Part shown: positions 8,652-18,824 of the stretch, in pieces
Layout of the letters: each line of letters begins with the position of its first letter
Numbering within the stretch: position 1 is the stretch's first letter
Source: Roseobacter denitrificans OCh 114
GTDB lineage: Bacteria > Pseudomonadota > Alphaproteobacteria > Rhodobacterales > Rhodobacteraceae
NCBI RefSeq assembly: GCF_000014045.1
Contig: NC_008209.1
Location: 767,001-831,000 of the forward strand
Length of the DNA: 64,000 bases
Direction: 5' to 3'
The notes under the pieces: model-generated
Told to the model about the DNA's origin: nothing
Databases searched by the model: none
The model's input: only the letters and a program-made list of their open reading frames with translations
Made by a program: the position numbers and the translations under genes

Positions 8652-10111
8652 CATCAAAGAATGAAACCGACCAAACAAAGCGGGCAGGGCTCGATCTTGT
8701 CGCTCTGCAGGAAAATATCCGCGCGGTTTACGCGGCAGACGACCGGCCATGGGTGATCGGGTATAGCGGCGGAAAGGATTCAACCTGTGCCTTGCAGCTA
8801 ATCTGGAGTGCCATTCGTGCGCTTCCGGAAGACGCGAGACGCAAGCCAATCTTCGTCCTCAGTTCCGACACGCTTGTCGAAACGCCCGTGATCGTAAACT
8901 ACATCGACGATACCTTGGCAGCCATCAACGCGGCAGCGGCAGACCAGAACATGCCCATCACCGCACAAAAGGTGGTTCCGGAGATTTCAGATAGCTTCTG
9001 GGTGAACCTGATTGGCCGCGGATATCCTGCACCGTCAAAGCGCTTTCGCTGGTGCACGGAGCGGCTGAAGATCGATCCGGCCAATGCCTTCATCAAGAAC
9101 CGCGTTGCCGAATATGGCGAGGTGGTCATGGTTCTGGGCGTACGGTCCTCGGAAAGCGCGACACGCGCGCAGGTGATGTCGCTGCACAAGATCGATGGTA
9201 CGGCTTTGTCTCGCCATTCGACCTTACCCGGCGCTTTCGTCTTCACGCCGATCGAGACCTTCAGTGTGGATGATGTTTGGGCTTTCTTGCTGCAAAATCA
9301 GTCACCTTGGGGATCGGACAACCGCGATTTGCTTGCGATGTATCGAAACGCGCAAGCTGGCGAGTGCCCACTTGTAGTCGATAAGCAAACTGAAAGCTGC
9401 GGGAATTCCCGCTTTGGCTGCTGGGTGTGCACGGTTGTGACAAAGGACAAGGCCATGGAAGCGCTTGTTGAGAATGGCGAGGAATGGCTTGAGCCTTTGC
9501 TTGATCTCCGTGACGAGCTGGCTGAAACACAAAACCCCGAGCGGAAACGAGAGTTTCGAGATTTTCGCAGACGGGACGGCTCTGTGACCTTTGTGGGCGA
9601 TGCAGAGACATCCATTCCGGGGCCCTATCTTTTCGAATACCGCAAAGAGCTCTTGAGAAAACTTCTGGAGGCGCAAGAGCGGGTAAATGCCAATGCGCCA
9701 CCCGGCGAGAAGACCGACCTTATTCAGGTCGAAGAACTCCGGGAAATCCGTCGGATCTGGCGGAGCGAACAGGGTGACTGGGGCGACGCTGTTTCAGAGA
9801 CCCTCAAAGCTGTGACGGGCAAGGAACTCCCAGCCGATGCGACCGACGGATTTGAATTCCAAGCCGATGACGCCAAGGTCTTGGCGGATGTCTGCGCCGC
9901 GCATGACTTGCCGTCACGTCTCTTGGCCCAGCTCCTGGAAGCAGAGCGTTCTGTGCGGGGTCTGAAGCGGAGGACCCTTATTCACCGAAAGATCGCTTCG
10001 ATCCTTGAGCAAGAGTGGCGAGACGAAGGAACAGTCCTGAACGAGCGCAAAGCGCGATTGAAAGAGCGCAAGGCATCTTCGTCTGACCCTCTGTTTGAGA
10101 CTGAGTCATGA
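8648..10111 (+). CDS. dndC: DndC, PAPS reductase-like sulfurtransferase
   Basis: 487 residues. A PP-loop YSGGKDSTCAL (about 38-48) is the ATP-binding motif of this adenylylation family. Cysteines in GECPL, SCGNSRFGCWVC (about 250-262) form the 4Fe-4S cluster site. DndC has ATP pyrophosphatase activity and takes sulfur from DndA to modify the DNA backbone. ATGA overlaps join it to dndB and dndD. Length and motifs are ordinary for DndC. Confidence 0.95.
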   Translation: MTSKNETDQTKRAGLDLVALQENIRAVYAADDRPWVIGYSGGKDSTCALQLIWSAIRALPEDARRKPIFVLSSDTLVETPVIVNYIDDTLAAINAAAADQNMPITAQKVVPEISDSFWVNLIGRGYPAPSKRFRWCTERLKIDPANAFIKNRVAEYGEVVMVLGVRSSESATRAQVMSLHKIDGTALSRHSTLPGAFVFTPIETFSVDDVWAFLLQNQSPWGSDNRDLLAMYRNAQAGECPLVVDKQTESCGNSRFGCWVCTVVTKDKAMEALVENGEEWLEPLLDLRDELAETQNPERKREFRDFRRRDGSVTFVGDAETSIPGPYLFEYRKELLRKLLEAQERVNANAPPGEKTDLIQVEELREIRRIWRSEQGDWGDAVSETLKAVTGKELPADATDGFEFQADDAKVLADVCAAHDLPSRLLAQLLEAERSVRGLKRRTLIHRKIASILEQEWRDEGTVLNERKARLKERKASSSDPLFETES

Positions 10112-12060
10112 TTTTACAGTCTCTTTGTCTCACTAATTTTGGTCTTTATGGCGGTGAACACCGCTTTGATCTTGCACCCGAGCCAGACGGGCAAAAACCT
10201 GTGGTTTTGGTTGTTGGCCATAATGGTGCCGGGAAGACAACGTTCCTGGAATCTGTACGTTTGGCGCTCTACGGCAAACGCGCCCTCGGCGCGCGTGTTG
10301 GGCAGGCCGAGTATGAGCGGCATCTCCTTAAACGGATCAACAACTTCGCCAAGGACCGCATCGCCTCTGTCGAACTGGCCTTCACGAGCCAACACCTTGG
10401 TAACGAGGACCTCTACACCGTGCGTCGATCTTGGGCGGCCCGCGGTGCCAGCGTCATTGAAAGCCTTGAGTTTGAACGCAATGGCGCTCCGGTGGAGGAT
10501 ATCCCAAGCGAGGATTGGAACCACTATCTTGAAGACATCATTCCAGCTGGGGTGTCGCAGCTTTTCTTTTTCGATGGAGAGAAGATCCAAGATATTGCTG
10601 ACGATCAGGAAAGCACTGGGCTGACAGATGCAATCAAATCCTTGCTAGGAATCGATATTCTCGATCAGCTTCGGGGCGATCTCGCCCTCTACAAATCACG
10701 CAGCATGGACCGGGATGGTGACACCGGCCTAGAAGGTCTCCGGCGCGACCTAGAGGTCGCAAAGTCTGATCTGGTCTTGGCTGAAGAGGAGATTGGATCG
10801 CTATCAGCAAAGCGCACCCAGCTTGCGCGCCGAAGCGAGGTTTCACAAAAAGTCTTTGAACAAGAGGGGGGCAGCATCGCGCTCAGCCGTGACACCCTGT
10901 CAGAGGAGCTAAAGCGGGTCGAAGCCGAACTGACCAAACAAACCAACGCGTTAAAGACGCGTGTAAACGGCGTCGCGCCATTTGCCCTGGCTCCAAATCT
11001 TCTTGAACGATTTTCAGCAGACCTGGAGAAAGCGCGCGGACAGCAAAGCGCGACAGCAATCGAAGCCTTTGTCTCGAGTTTTCAGGCGGCCGTAGGCAAA
11101 AGCGACGAGACCTGGACGAAGGCGCATTTTGCGCAGCTCAAAGACTTCGCCCGGAACCGCCAAAGCACCGGGCCCAGAATGGCTCTGAGCACGGAACCAG
11201 ACTGGGTTTTGGCGAAACTTTCTCAGATTGCGGACGAACGGGTAAAGGTCGCCACATTGGCTGCGCAACTGGCCGAGCTGCAAAAGCAACGTACGACCTT
11301 GAAGGATCAGTTGAAGAACTTCCGCCCCGGTGCTGCCTCCGGTGCATTTGAGGAGTTGAAGAAAGCAGAGTTCGAACTCGGCGCCATCGAAACTGAGCTT
11401 AATCGCAAGCAAGGTGAGGCGACACAGGCTCGTGCACTGATCGAACGCCTAGAGCGCGAGTTGCGCAAGTCCCAGGACGCCGTCTTCGCGCTTGCAAAGG
11501 CCGAAGAGAAACGTGACCTGGCGACGCGAGCGCAGGCCGCGCTCAATGAGTATGAGGAGCGGATTGTTCAGCTGCGCCTCGCCTCGCTTTCCAAGCATTT
11601 CATTGAGGCTTTCAGCGGTCTCGTCACGCGGAAGTCGCTGGTGCATGACGTGATCGTCGACCCCAACAGTTTTCAGCTTAAACTTATGGGCAGAGATGGC
11701 AGAGAGATTACCCCATCCGAACTCTCCGCTGGCGAGCGGCAACTCTTTGCGATCTCAATGCTTTGGGCGCTCGGCCGAACAAGTGGGCGCGAATTACCGA
11801 TGATCATCGACACGCCGTTGTCGCGTTTGGACCGGAAACACCGGACAAACTTGATGGCAAATTACGTACCGCGCAGCTCGGCGCAGGTCGTCATGCTGTG
11901 CACCGATACCGAGTTGACCCCGGATTTGTCGAAAATCATCAAACCTTATGTGAGCCGACGTTTTGAGATTGGAACTGTGGGTGGTGGACAACGCACGAAG
12001 ATCACGGTGTTGAGTACCGAAGCGGAAGCACAGGTTCTGGAGACAACCGATGCACATTAA
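10108..12060 (+). CDS. dndD: DndD, SMC/Rad50-like ATPase of the phosphorothioation complex
   Basis: 650 residues. Walker A GHNGAGKTTFLES (about 37), a long central coiled coil (about 190-500), the ABC signature LSAGERQLFAIS (about 541) and Walker B LPMIIDTPLSRLD (about 564) are all present. DndD works with DndC and DndE and is thought to open or shape DNA during sulfur insertion. It starts with an ATGA overlap at dndC and ends overlapping dndE by 11 bases. Confidence 0.94.
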   Translation: MILQSLCLTNFGLYGGEHRFDLAPEPDGQKPVVLVVGHNGAGKTTFLESVRLALYGKRALGARVGQAEYERHLLKRINNFAKDRIASVELAFTSQHLGNEDLYTVRRSWAARGASVIESLEFERNGAPVEDIPSEDWNHYLEDIIPAGVSQLFFFDGEKIQDIADDQESTGLTDAIKSLLGIDILDQLRGDLALYKSRSMDRDGDTGLEGLRRDLEVAKSDLVLAEEEIGSLSAKRTQLARRSEVSQKVFEQEGGSIALSRDTLSEELKRVEAELTKQTNALKTRVNGVAPFALAPNLLERFSADLEKARGQQSATAIEAFVSSFQAAVGKSDETWTKAHFAQLKDFARNRQSTGPRMALSTEPDWVLAKLSQIADERVKVATLAAQLAELQKQRTTLKDQLKNFRPGAASGAFEELKKAEFELGAIETELNRKQGEATQARALIERLERELRKSQDAVFALAKAEEKRDLATRAQAALNEYEERIVQLRLASLSKHFIEAFSGLVTRKSLVHDVIVDPNSFQLKLMGRDGREITPSELSAGERQLFAISMLWALGRTSGRELPMIIDTPLSRLDRKHRTNLMANYVPRSSAQVVMLCTDTELTPDLSKIIKPYVSRRFEIGTVGGGQRTKITVLSTEAEAQVLETTDAH

Positions 12061-12424
12061 TAAGTTTCGGATCTCATCGACGGCGACCGGCCAGGTGCGG
12101 ATCATTTCACAAAGATCTGGGCTGACACCCAACCTCGTTTGCCGCATGGCCATGTTGTCATCCTTTGAAGCCGGGCCCATATCCGGCGCCGCCGATGACG
12201 CTGGCGAGGGTCAAGAATTCAATGCCTATACGCTCTTTGGGGACTTCCAGCCTCTCTTCATCGACCTTCTGAAATATGTCGAGTTTGGAGCTGAGGAGAT
12301 CGAAACCGACGACAGTGATTTGCTGGCGCGCTTGCGATTGCACATTGATCGTGGTGTGCGGCAACTCTCGGTCCGGCTTAAATCCCCGGCGGATGCGGCC
12401 GAACTGATCGCGGGGAGTGCGTGA
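12050..12424 (+). CDS. dndE: DndE, small DNA-binding subunit of the phosphorothioation complex
   Basis: 124 residues, typical length. The N-terminal segment (INKFRISSTATGQVRIISQR, TGLTPN-like GLTPNLVCRMA) matches DndE. It binds DNA, prefers nicked substrate in the studied homologue, and assembles with DndC and DndD. It overlaps the end of dndD and ends just before dndA. Confidence 0.92.
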   Translation: MHINKFRISSTATGQVRIISQRSGLTPNLVCRMAMLSSFEAGPISGAADDAGEGQEFNAYTLFGDFQPLFIDLLKYVEFGAEEIETDDSDLLARLRLHIDRGVRQLSVRLKSPADAAELIAGSA

Positions 12425-12428
12425 AGCG

Positions 12429-13592
12429 ATGTCGGCACCGATTTACCTTGACCACAACGCTTCTACTCCGATTGATCCGGAAGTTTTGGAGACGGTCATA
12501 CGTGTCAGTCGGGACGTATATGCGAACCCATCAAGTGTTGAGCATAGCCAAGGTTCAGGGGCTGCTCGGGTTGTCGATACTGCGCGCGCGCAGATTGCGG
12601 GCCATCTCAATTGCAAGGAAACCGAGCTCGTCTTTACAGCCGGGTCCACGGAAGCCAACAATCTTGCGATCCTTGGAGCGTTCCCTCGGCTCAAGGAGGC
12701 GGGGCGCACACATCTGATCACCAGCAAGATCGAGCACCCATCTGTTCTGGCCTGTTTCGACCATCTCGAATCCCAAGGCGCACGGGTAACGCGATTGGGG
12801 GTAGATGAAGGTGGCCAGATTTCCCTCGATGAGCTGGCCCTGTCTTTGACGGATGAGACCGGATTCTTGTCCATCATGGCTGCCAACAATGAGACGGGCG
12901 TTTTGCAACCCATCTTGGAAGCAGGCCAGCTTGCCGAAGAGGCTGGGGCGCTATTTCACACGGACTTCTCGCAAGCTTCGGCTTTTGTGCCACTTGATCT
13001 CAAGAACGCGCCCATCCATCTGGCGAGTTTCTCTGGCCACAAGGCCTATGGCCCGAAAGGGGTTGGGGCCCTTTACCGGTCGATCCGAAAACCGCGGGTC
13101 AACCTAGCCCCAGTGATGTTTGGTGGCGGGCAGGAGAAGGGTTTGAGGGCAGGGACCCTGAACACGCCTGGCATTGCCGGCCTTGGACATGCATTTGAGC
13201 TCATCTCAAAAAACATAGACCATGACCGGGATCGGATTGGGGCCCTGCGAGATCAGCTTGAAATCGAACTCAAAGAGACCTTAGCGGCGCAGGTCAATGG
13301 AAACACTGCAGCGAGGTTGCCAAACACGATGTCCCTCACGATCGACGGAGTTGTCCCACAAGCGCTGATGCAAAAGCTAAGAAACGACGTCTGCTTTTCT
13401 GCATCGAGCGCCTGCGCCACAGAACATGTCGAAACCTCTCACGTTCTGCTCGCCATGTTCGGCGACACTCCAAGGGCGCGAAATGCTTTCCGACTAGGTC
13501 TAGGCCGGCAAACCAGCAAAAAAGACATATCCAAAGTCATCAGACTCTTTTTACAAGCCTCATCAGAACTCCTGCTTCTAAAAACAGCTTAG
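12429..13592 (+). CDS. dndA: DndA, cysteine desulfurase for DNA phosphorothioation
   Basis: 387 residues of the NifS/IscS fold type. YLDHNASTPIDP opens the protein, FSGHKAYGPKGVG carries the PLP-binding Lys, and FSASSACATEH carries the persulfide-forming Cys. It delivers sulfur from L-cysteine to DndC. The ATG at 12429 is preferred over an in-frame GTG at 12417 because the GTG overlaps dndE and reads no conserved residues. dndA is last here, whereas it is often first or replaced by a genomic iscS, so the island is self-sufficient for sulfur transfer. Confidence 0.93.
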   Translation: MSAPIYLDHNASTPIDPEVLETVIRVSRDVYANPSSVEHSQGSGAARVVDTARAQIAGHLNCKETELVFTAGSTEANNLAILGAFPRLKEAGRTHLITSKIEHPSVLACFDHLESQGARVTRLGVDEGGQISLDELALSLTDETGFLSIMAANNETGVLQPILEAGQLAEEAGALFHTDFSQASAFVPLDLKNAPIHLASFSGHKAYGPKGVGALYRSIRKPRVNLAPVMFGGGQEKGLRAGTLNTPGIAGLGHAFELISKNIDHDRDRIGALRDQLEIELKETLAAQVNGNTAARLPNTMSLTIDGVVPQALMQKLRNDVCFSASSACATEHVETSHVLLAMFGDTPRARNAFRLGLGRQTSKKDISKVIRLFLQASSELLLLKTA

Positions 13593-13658
13593 AAACCAGC
13601 CGATCCGCCACAATTTCGAGAGGTACAGGTAGGATAGCAATAAAGGCTACGAACTTCC

Positions 13659-15659
13659 ATGGATGCTGAGCGAAAGCAGACTTACAAGACAGTCAAACAA
13701 CTGCGCTCAGCACTTGCTGAGGGTGACAGTCAACGCTTCCAACGCACGTTGGCAACGCAACCGACACTTAGCCTCCTTAAGGCAATTCGCGAACAAAAAC
13801 TGCTTGTTAAAAACTACGCAGTAGAACATGAACTTGTAGTCGAAATTGTAAGGACGGTGGCTTCCACAGTTCTCAGCCCGGGAGAACTCGAAGAGTACTC
13901 CAACTATTTGTCATTCATTGGACCATGGCAAAAATCTAAGGAATACTCAGAGGCGCGGCTCAAAAGCTGTTTCAACAACTTTCCGAAGGTCTCGATCGAA
14001 GAACTTCTGCAAATATTCGACAAAGCACTAGACCGCTTTTTCTCTAAGCTCACTATCAGTGCTCCCAAAGAAAACCAAACCGTAGCGGATTACGAGAAGA
14101 GCATTCACGACCGGAACGGTATCGCAAATGACGTACTTTTCGCGGCACTCAGAGCACTCAACGACGCTTCCAGAAAAGTCGTCGACCCTAGCGCCCGGAA
14201 TCTCTCACCGAGTACGCGCTTGTCCTCAATACGACGGTTCTACAAGGCTGTTCAACTCGCCTCTGAAGTGAATAGCTTGGATTGGATTATGGACTCTGTT
14301 TCATATGGTGATCTTGTAGTTTCGAAACTTCAGACCGGCTCACCAATAGATGCACACCTAGAATACGCCGATAAAAAGCGAAGCTTGATGCTGAACCTCG
14401 CTATTCGACGCAATCTCATTGGCGTTATGTATCTACCGCGCAATGAGCGGTATGTGCGTGAAATGTTGAAGGCCTCCGAAACCTCGGTACTAACAGAAGC
14501 CTTAGAATTCTACGCTGGTTTTGTGAACGAAAATCCTAGCCAGATCGACATGGAATCCCTGCTACGTCAAAGCTCTTCCAGACTTGCTCAAGTGGAAGAA
14601 GAAGATGATCTTCTGGTGGTTGCATCGGCACGCGCCGGAAAGCAGGATCATGCAACATACTATCTTACTTCGATGTGTCTGACTTGGTTTAGCATGGCGG
14701 CTGATGCCGTACAGAAGGCCTTTCCCAGATCTTTCCGTCGACGATCATCCGTTCCAATTCCCTCAAGTCTGATTGAGTCGGCTGTTTCGAGTGCTGGTGG
14801 AAAACAGGTAGCTGAAACTATCAAAGCGCTCTCAAGCACTCTTCCTACAAAGAGCCACCACGACCTTGTACGTCGGCCATTCCTGAGCGTCCGAGAAGAT
14901 GACACACTTTGGCTACTCAATGGCGATCCAGGATTATGGAATCTCAAGGTTAGAGAGGCATTGCTTTCGGGCGGAAAAGTTGGGGATGCCTATGGCCATG
15001 TTTGGGAGGAGTTCTTAGCAAAAACGTTCGAAGACTCAGATTGGCAGTTGATTGGTCGGAACAAGCGACTGCGCTTGGGAGGTCAGACTGCGACAGAGGT
15101 CGACCTCCTACTAAAGAAGAATGACCTACTTCTTGTAGTTGAAGTAAAGGCACTGATCGGCTCCAATATAACTTGCTACGATCATTGGCGCAGCCGCCAA
15201 ACAATCGAATGGGGCTGCCGCCAAGCGACTGCCGCTGCAGAGTTCATAAAGTCCAACAAAAACTGGTTGGTCTCAGTTGCAGGAAAACAGTTAGCGGAGG
15301 AAGTCCATCATATTCAACCGCTGGTTCTCACCAATAACGACTTACTTGATGGGTGGCAATTTGAGGGAGTACCAGTGATGGGCGAGGTCGGCCGCAAGGC
15401 AATCACGATTGGAGCAAAAGTCGACTACACGGATCAGAGTGGCCGTGTCGTTTCCACGCGTTGGATCACAAAAAAAGAAGAGCTGACGACCGATCGAATT
15501 CTGTGGTCGCTCCAGAATCCTGTTGAGCTATTGATTGCGCCCGAAAGCTTAGAGATCTCACATCGTGTGTTGAAATTGGGTGGCCTCGCAGTGTTGGCTC
15601 CGGAATTTGATCTTAGAGATGACCTGGAGAGCGTTCCCGCGATTGCAGTCAGTAGTTGA
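13659..15659 (+). CDS. Large protein with C-terminal PD-(D/E)XK nuclease domain
   Basis: 666 residues; I do not recognise the first 430 or so, which look helical. The C-terminal part has EEFLAKTFED, then TEVDLLLKK followed by LLLVVEVKAL (about 446-495), the acidic-Asp-ExK arrangement of a PD-(D/E)XK nuclease, and a later QAT-containing helix as in NERD or Mrr-like nucleases. It begins 66 bases after dndA and leads the second, effector part of the island. A role in attacking DNA lacking phosphorothioate, or in aborting infection, is inference. Possible counterpart of a Pbe component. Confidence 0.7.
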   Translation: MDAERKQTYKTVKQLRSALAEGDSQRFQRTLATQPTLSLLKAIREQKLLVKNYAVEHELVVEIVRTVASTVLSPGELEEYSNYLSFIGPWQKSKEYSEARLKSCFNNFPKVSIEELLQIFDKALDRFFSKLTISAPKENQTVADYEKSIHDRNGIANDVLFAALRALNDASRKVVDPSARNLSPSTRLSSIRRFYKAVQLASEVNSLDWIMDSVSYGDLVVSKLQTGSPIDAHLEYADKKRSLMLNLAIRRNLIGVMYLPRNERYVREMLKASETSVLTEALEFYAGFVNENPSQIDMESLLRQSSSRLAQVEEEDDLLVVASARAGKQDHATYYLTSMCLTWFSMAADAVQKAFPRSFRRRSSVPIPSSLIESAVSSAGGKQVAETIKALSSTLPTKSHHDLVRRPFLSVREDDTLWLLNGDPGLWNLKVREALLSGGKVGDAYGHVWEEFLAKTFEDSDWQLIGRNKRLRLGGQTATEVDLLLKKNDLLLVVEVKALIGSNITCYDHWRSRQTIEWGCRQATAAAEFIKSNKNWLVSVAGKQLAEEVHHIQPLVLTNNDLLDGWQFEGVPVMGEVGRKAITIGAKVDYTDQSGRVVSTRWITKKEELTTDRILWSLQNPVELLIAPESLEISHRVLKLGGLAVLAPEFDLRDDLESVPAIAVSS

Positions 15660-15806
15660 GAAGCGCGCAATAACCCAACGCACACAAAAGAGCTCGGTGA
15701 ACTGCGGAACAAGTGGCATTTGACCACGGCACTTGATAGATTGGACGAGCATCAAAGGGATATTTTACCTTGTTCTTAGTACGTTAGGGGGCGCCAAGTA
15801 GGCAAC

Positions 15807-18800
15807 ATGCTGTCAAGACTGGGCAAGAAACTCAAAGCTCTTGTGAGCAGGGAAACAGTGTCGACTGTGCCAGAGGCGCCCGCCGCCGCAACTGGCACAC
15901 AAAACCCCTTCGCTGTTTCCGATGCCAATCACGTCTCAAGCCCTGCATCATCCGAACCTGCAACCATTATTGTCGGAGCAGAAAAAGGAGGCGGTCCCAA
16001 GCCACCAACCGTACTTGTGTTGGAAAGTCCTTCCCCGACACTAGATCGATCTGAAACTACCGAGCTTGAAGCGGCACATAAAGCTATTGACCTAGACCAC
16101 GGTGCTTCAACCGGTGCGACTTCGGATGACGACTTGACGGTCATCAAGCTGGGCTTGGCAGTCGATGAGCCGCATAAGGACATACCTTCGAAAGAACAAA
16201 CGACCTACGCCTATCATAATCGACCAACTCCGTCGGATCGGCCCACTTCTCAAAATGCTCCTGAAGAAGAACTGCTGTTGGACTTGGCCGTACGGAGTTT
16301 CGCATCGACGCGTCTCGTCAATGTGCTTCGCAATGCAGAACGTGACCTGCCTGCAAAAACGGTCACAGCCTACATGCGAGCGCCTGACGCAGCGCGAGAA
16401 GCGTTTCGGCAGCTCGAAAACTTTGGCGAAAAGACCGCAACGGAACTTGATGACCTTGTCAGGAAGTTCGCGCGCAAAGTTGATCAGGACCGGCAGGACG
16501 CTGCTGACAGCATCGTCGATGTCGTACGTGAAGCCGATTGCTCCGTTCGCCTCTTGAATGCGATCTCTGCACACTCGCATCGTCTGCCGGTCACCACCGT
16601 AAGCGAGTACATGAAAGCGCCAGCACACGCCCGGCAAGCTTTCTTGAAACTGCCAAACCTCGGGCGCAAGTCGGCAGATGAACTTGACCTAATCATGCGC
16701 AGTTTTGTACCGAGCAAAACTAATCCTCAAGGTGAGCAGCACCGGGTCTCAAGCGAAGACGGCGACTTCCAACGAGCACTTACGGCCGCTGAAGTCTTCC
16801 TCTCTGGAATGGTGTATCCTGATGAACTTTTTGAGTGGTCACCGCCTACAAGACTCACAAACCTTCTTAAAGTGGACCAAGTAGAGCAGCGGAAGAGTTT
16901 TGCGGATTTCTTGAAGACATATAATGAAACCGCATCGCGCATTCGTTCGCTGCCAGGTTGCGGACGAAAAAGCATCGAACAGCTGGACGAGATCGTAACC
17001 AAGATAATTGAAGCGCGTCTCTCTCATTGCGGTATGCGTAGCGAGATTGCACTCGACATTAGACGTTTGCTGCTAGGCGAATTTGTTTCGCAAGCATCCC
17101 TCACGAGCATAACTGAACTTGGAAGTATCAAGCCTGAAGACATCAAAGCCTCTGAAAGTGCTTCGATCGAGGAATTGACAGTAACCGAAATCATTGAGGG
17201 ATGTATCTCGACCCTCAACGATCGGCAGCAAGACATCCTTCAGCGGCGATACGGCATAAATAGAGGGCAAACCGAAACTCTCGAACAAGTCGCTTCCGAC
17301 TATGACGTGACGCGCGAGCGTATTCGCCAGATTGAGAAGAAAGCAAAGCAAAAGCTCGAGACGAAACGCACAAAGAAAGTCTTGATCGGCGCGCTGGAGC
17401 AAGAAGGGTCGTTGGAAAAGCTCTTCAAGAACCGGAAAATTGTCTCTGACGAACAGATAAGTGCTGTAAGTAAGCTGCTCACTGCGCAAGAGCTTCTTGC
17501 CGTCGATCTGGCTTACGGCGACATGAGATCGTTCCTCGACGCTGAAAGCGTTAGAACTGAGGCAGGTTGGATCCAAGAACAAGACCTGCTCTTAACGAGC
17601 CATGAGCCGGAAGACTTATCTGGCTCATTGCGGCAGCGGATCGTATCCGCGATACGCGAGCAAAAACTGCCGATCCGTTTGACAGAAATTGCCGCAGCGC
17701 TGCCCGACTACCCACTTTCGGAGATCATGGGTGAGTTGTCAGCACGCTTCGAGGCTTCAATCGAGGGTGACTTCGTTAGAGCTGCTTCCCGTTTGCCTGG
17801 CACGGTACGGTGTATTCTGATACTTCGCGAAGCGGGCCGCGCGATGCATTGCGACGAAATCCGAGCCCGAATGCACGAAGTCTTCGCAAAAGATGAGAGC
17901 ATTCATCATATCGGAAGTACACTCTCTGGAATGGAAGAAGCCCTGATCGTTGAACGAGGAACATACGACCTCTACGAGAACTTGAGCCTGACAGATGGTG
18001 ATCTTGAAGAAGTCCGAGACCGCACGCTTTCCCACCTGAAAAGAGTGGGTGGCTTCATAAGCGCCAAAGTTTTGTTCTCCGACTTGTTTCAAGGCGAGAC
18101 AGAGCGCTTTGGGATAGCATTCGGACCATACATGCTCCTCGGTATAGTACAGGATGACGAGCGTTTCGTGACTAAGCGAGGCCTGATGATCGGGCTCGCA
18201 ACTGATGAAAACAAGTCGGAGTTCCGCGGCCTGGGCGAAGAAGTCTTGGCCGTACTCATAGAAGCGCAGCGATCAATGACGTTGGTAGAGATCGTCCAGG
18301 AGCTCGAAGGCCGAAGAGATGTTCTTACAACGTCGATATCAGTTGGTTTGGAGAATTCACCCGAGGCGGTTTCGGTCGGCCGTGGTCGCTTTGATTTAGT
18401 AGGCAGAGCCATCGGTCCAGACGAACGCCAAACAGACCTAATTTTGGCTTGCGCTATCGCTTTGGCGAATGGCCCCAGAACCGCATTTGCTTTATCAGAG
18501 CTCTTGAGCCCCATTTGGGGTGAGATTCAGACGAGACCGCTACTGAGCTTCTTGAAAAACCGCGCAATCTTCGATGTGGATGAAAAGATCGTTTCAGTGA
18601 CTGAGCTGCCCGAAGCGGTGGCAAAATACGTAGCCATTCGTGATCGTGTTATTGAGGTTGGAGAAATGGGGGTGCCGGGCGTTGAAGCGGTGCGAGATGC
18701 TCTCGTATCGCGTGATGCGCCTGACCTGACCCGGCTCGACCACCTGTTTGCAAATAAGCAAGAAGAGCCGGACGAAGGTGAAGAAATGCTCGGGATGATA

Positions 18801-18824
18801 CTCGGGGACTTTGGTATAAATTGA
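15807..18824 (+). CDS. RNA polymerase alpha-CTD-like / sigma-70 region 4 fusion protein
   Basis: 1005 residues. An unstructured, acidic N-terminus (1-150) is followed by three helix-hairpin-helix repeats like the RNA polymerase alpha C-terminal domain (about 156-218, 243-302 and 344-400; for example LAVRSFASTRLVNVL, LENFGEKTATELDDL, LPNLGRKSADELD). At about 465-525 there is a full sigma-70 region 4 (LNDRQQDILQRRYGI, then VTRERIRQIEKKAKQKL). The rest (about 600-870) looks like repeated winged-helix domains. No catalytic motif is evident. The stop overlaps the start of the helicase gene. The family may be known from other Dnd islands as sigma-factor-like HTH proteins; its biochemical role is unknown to me. 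Confidence 0.75.
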   Translation: MLSRLGKKLKALVSRETVSTVPEAPAAATGTQNPFAVSDANHVSSPASSEPATIIVGAEKGGGPKPPTVLVLESPSPTLDRSETTELEAAHKAIDLDHGASTGATSDDDLTVIKLGLAVDEPHKDIPSKEQTTYAYHNRPTPSDRPTSQNAPEEELLLDLAVRSFASTRLVNVLRNAERDLPAKTVTAYMRAPDAAREAFRQLENFGEKTATELDDLVRKFARKVDQDRQDAADSIVDVVREADCSVRLLNAISAHSHRLPVTTVSEYMKAPAHARQAFLKLPNLGRKSADELDLIMRSFVPSKTNPQGEQHRVSSEDGDFQRALTAAEVFLSGMVYPDELFEWSPPTRLTNLLKVDQVEQRKSFADFLKTYNETASRIRSLPGCGRKSIEQLDEIVTKIIEARLSHCGMRSEIALDIRRLLLGEFVSQASLTSITELGSIKPEDIKASESASIEELTVTEIIEGCISTLNDRQQDILQRRYGINRGQTETLEQVASDYDVTRERIRQIEKKAKQKLETKRTKKVLIGALEQEGSLEKLFKNRKIVSDEQISAVSKLLTAQELLAVDLAYGDMRSFLDAESVRTEAGWIQEQDLLLTSHEPEDLSGSLRQRIVSAIREQKLPIRLTEIAAALPDYPLSEIMGELSARFEASIEGDFVRAASRLPGTVRCILILREAGRAMHCDEIRARMHEVFAKDESIHHIGSTLSGMEEALIVERGTYDLYENLSLTDGDLEEVRDRTLSHLKRVGGFISAKVLFSDLFQGETERFGIAFGPYMLLGIVQDDERFVTKRGLMIGLATDENKSEFRGLGEEVLAVLIEAQRSMTLVEIVQELEGRRDVLTTSISVGLENSPEAVSVGRGRFDLVGRAIGPDERQTDLILACAIALANGPRTAFALSELLSPIWGEIQTRPLLSFLKNRAIFDVDEKIVSVTELPEAVAKYVAIRDRVIEVGEMGVPGVEAVRDALVSRDAPDLTRLDHLFANKQEEPDEGEEMLGMILGDFGIN

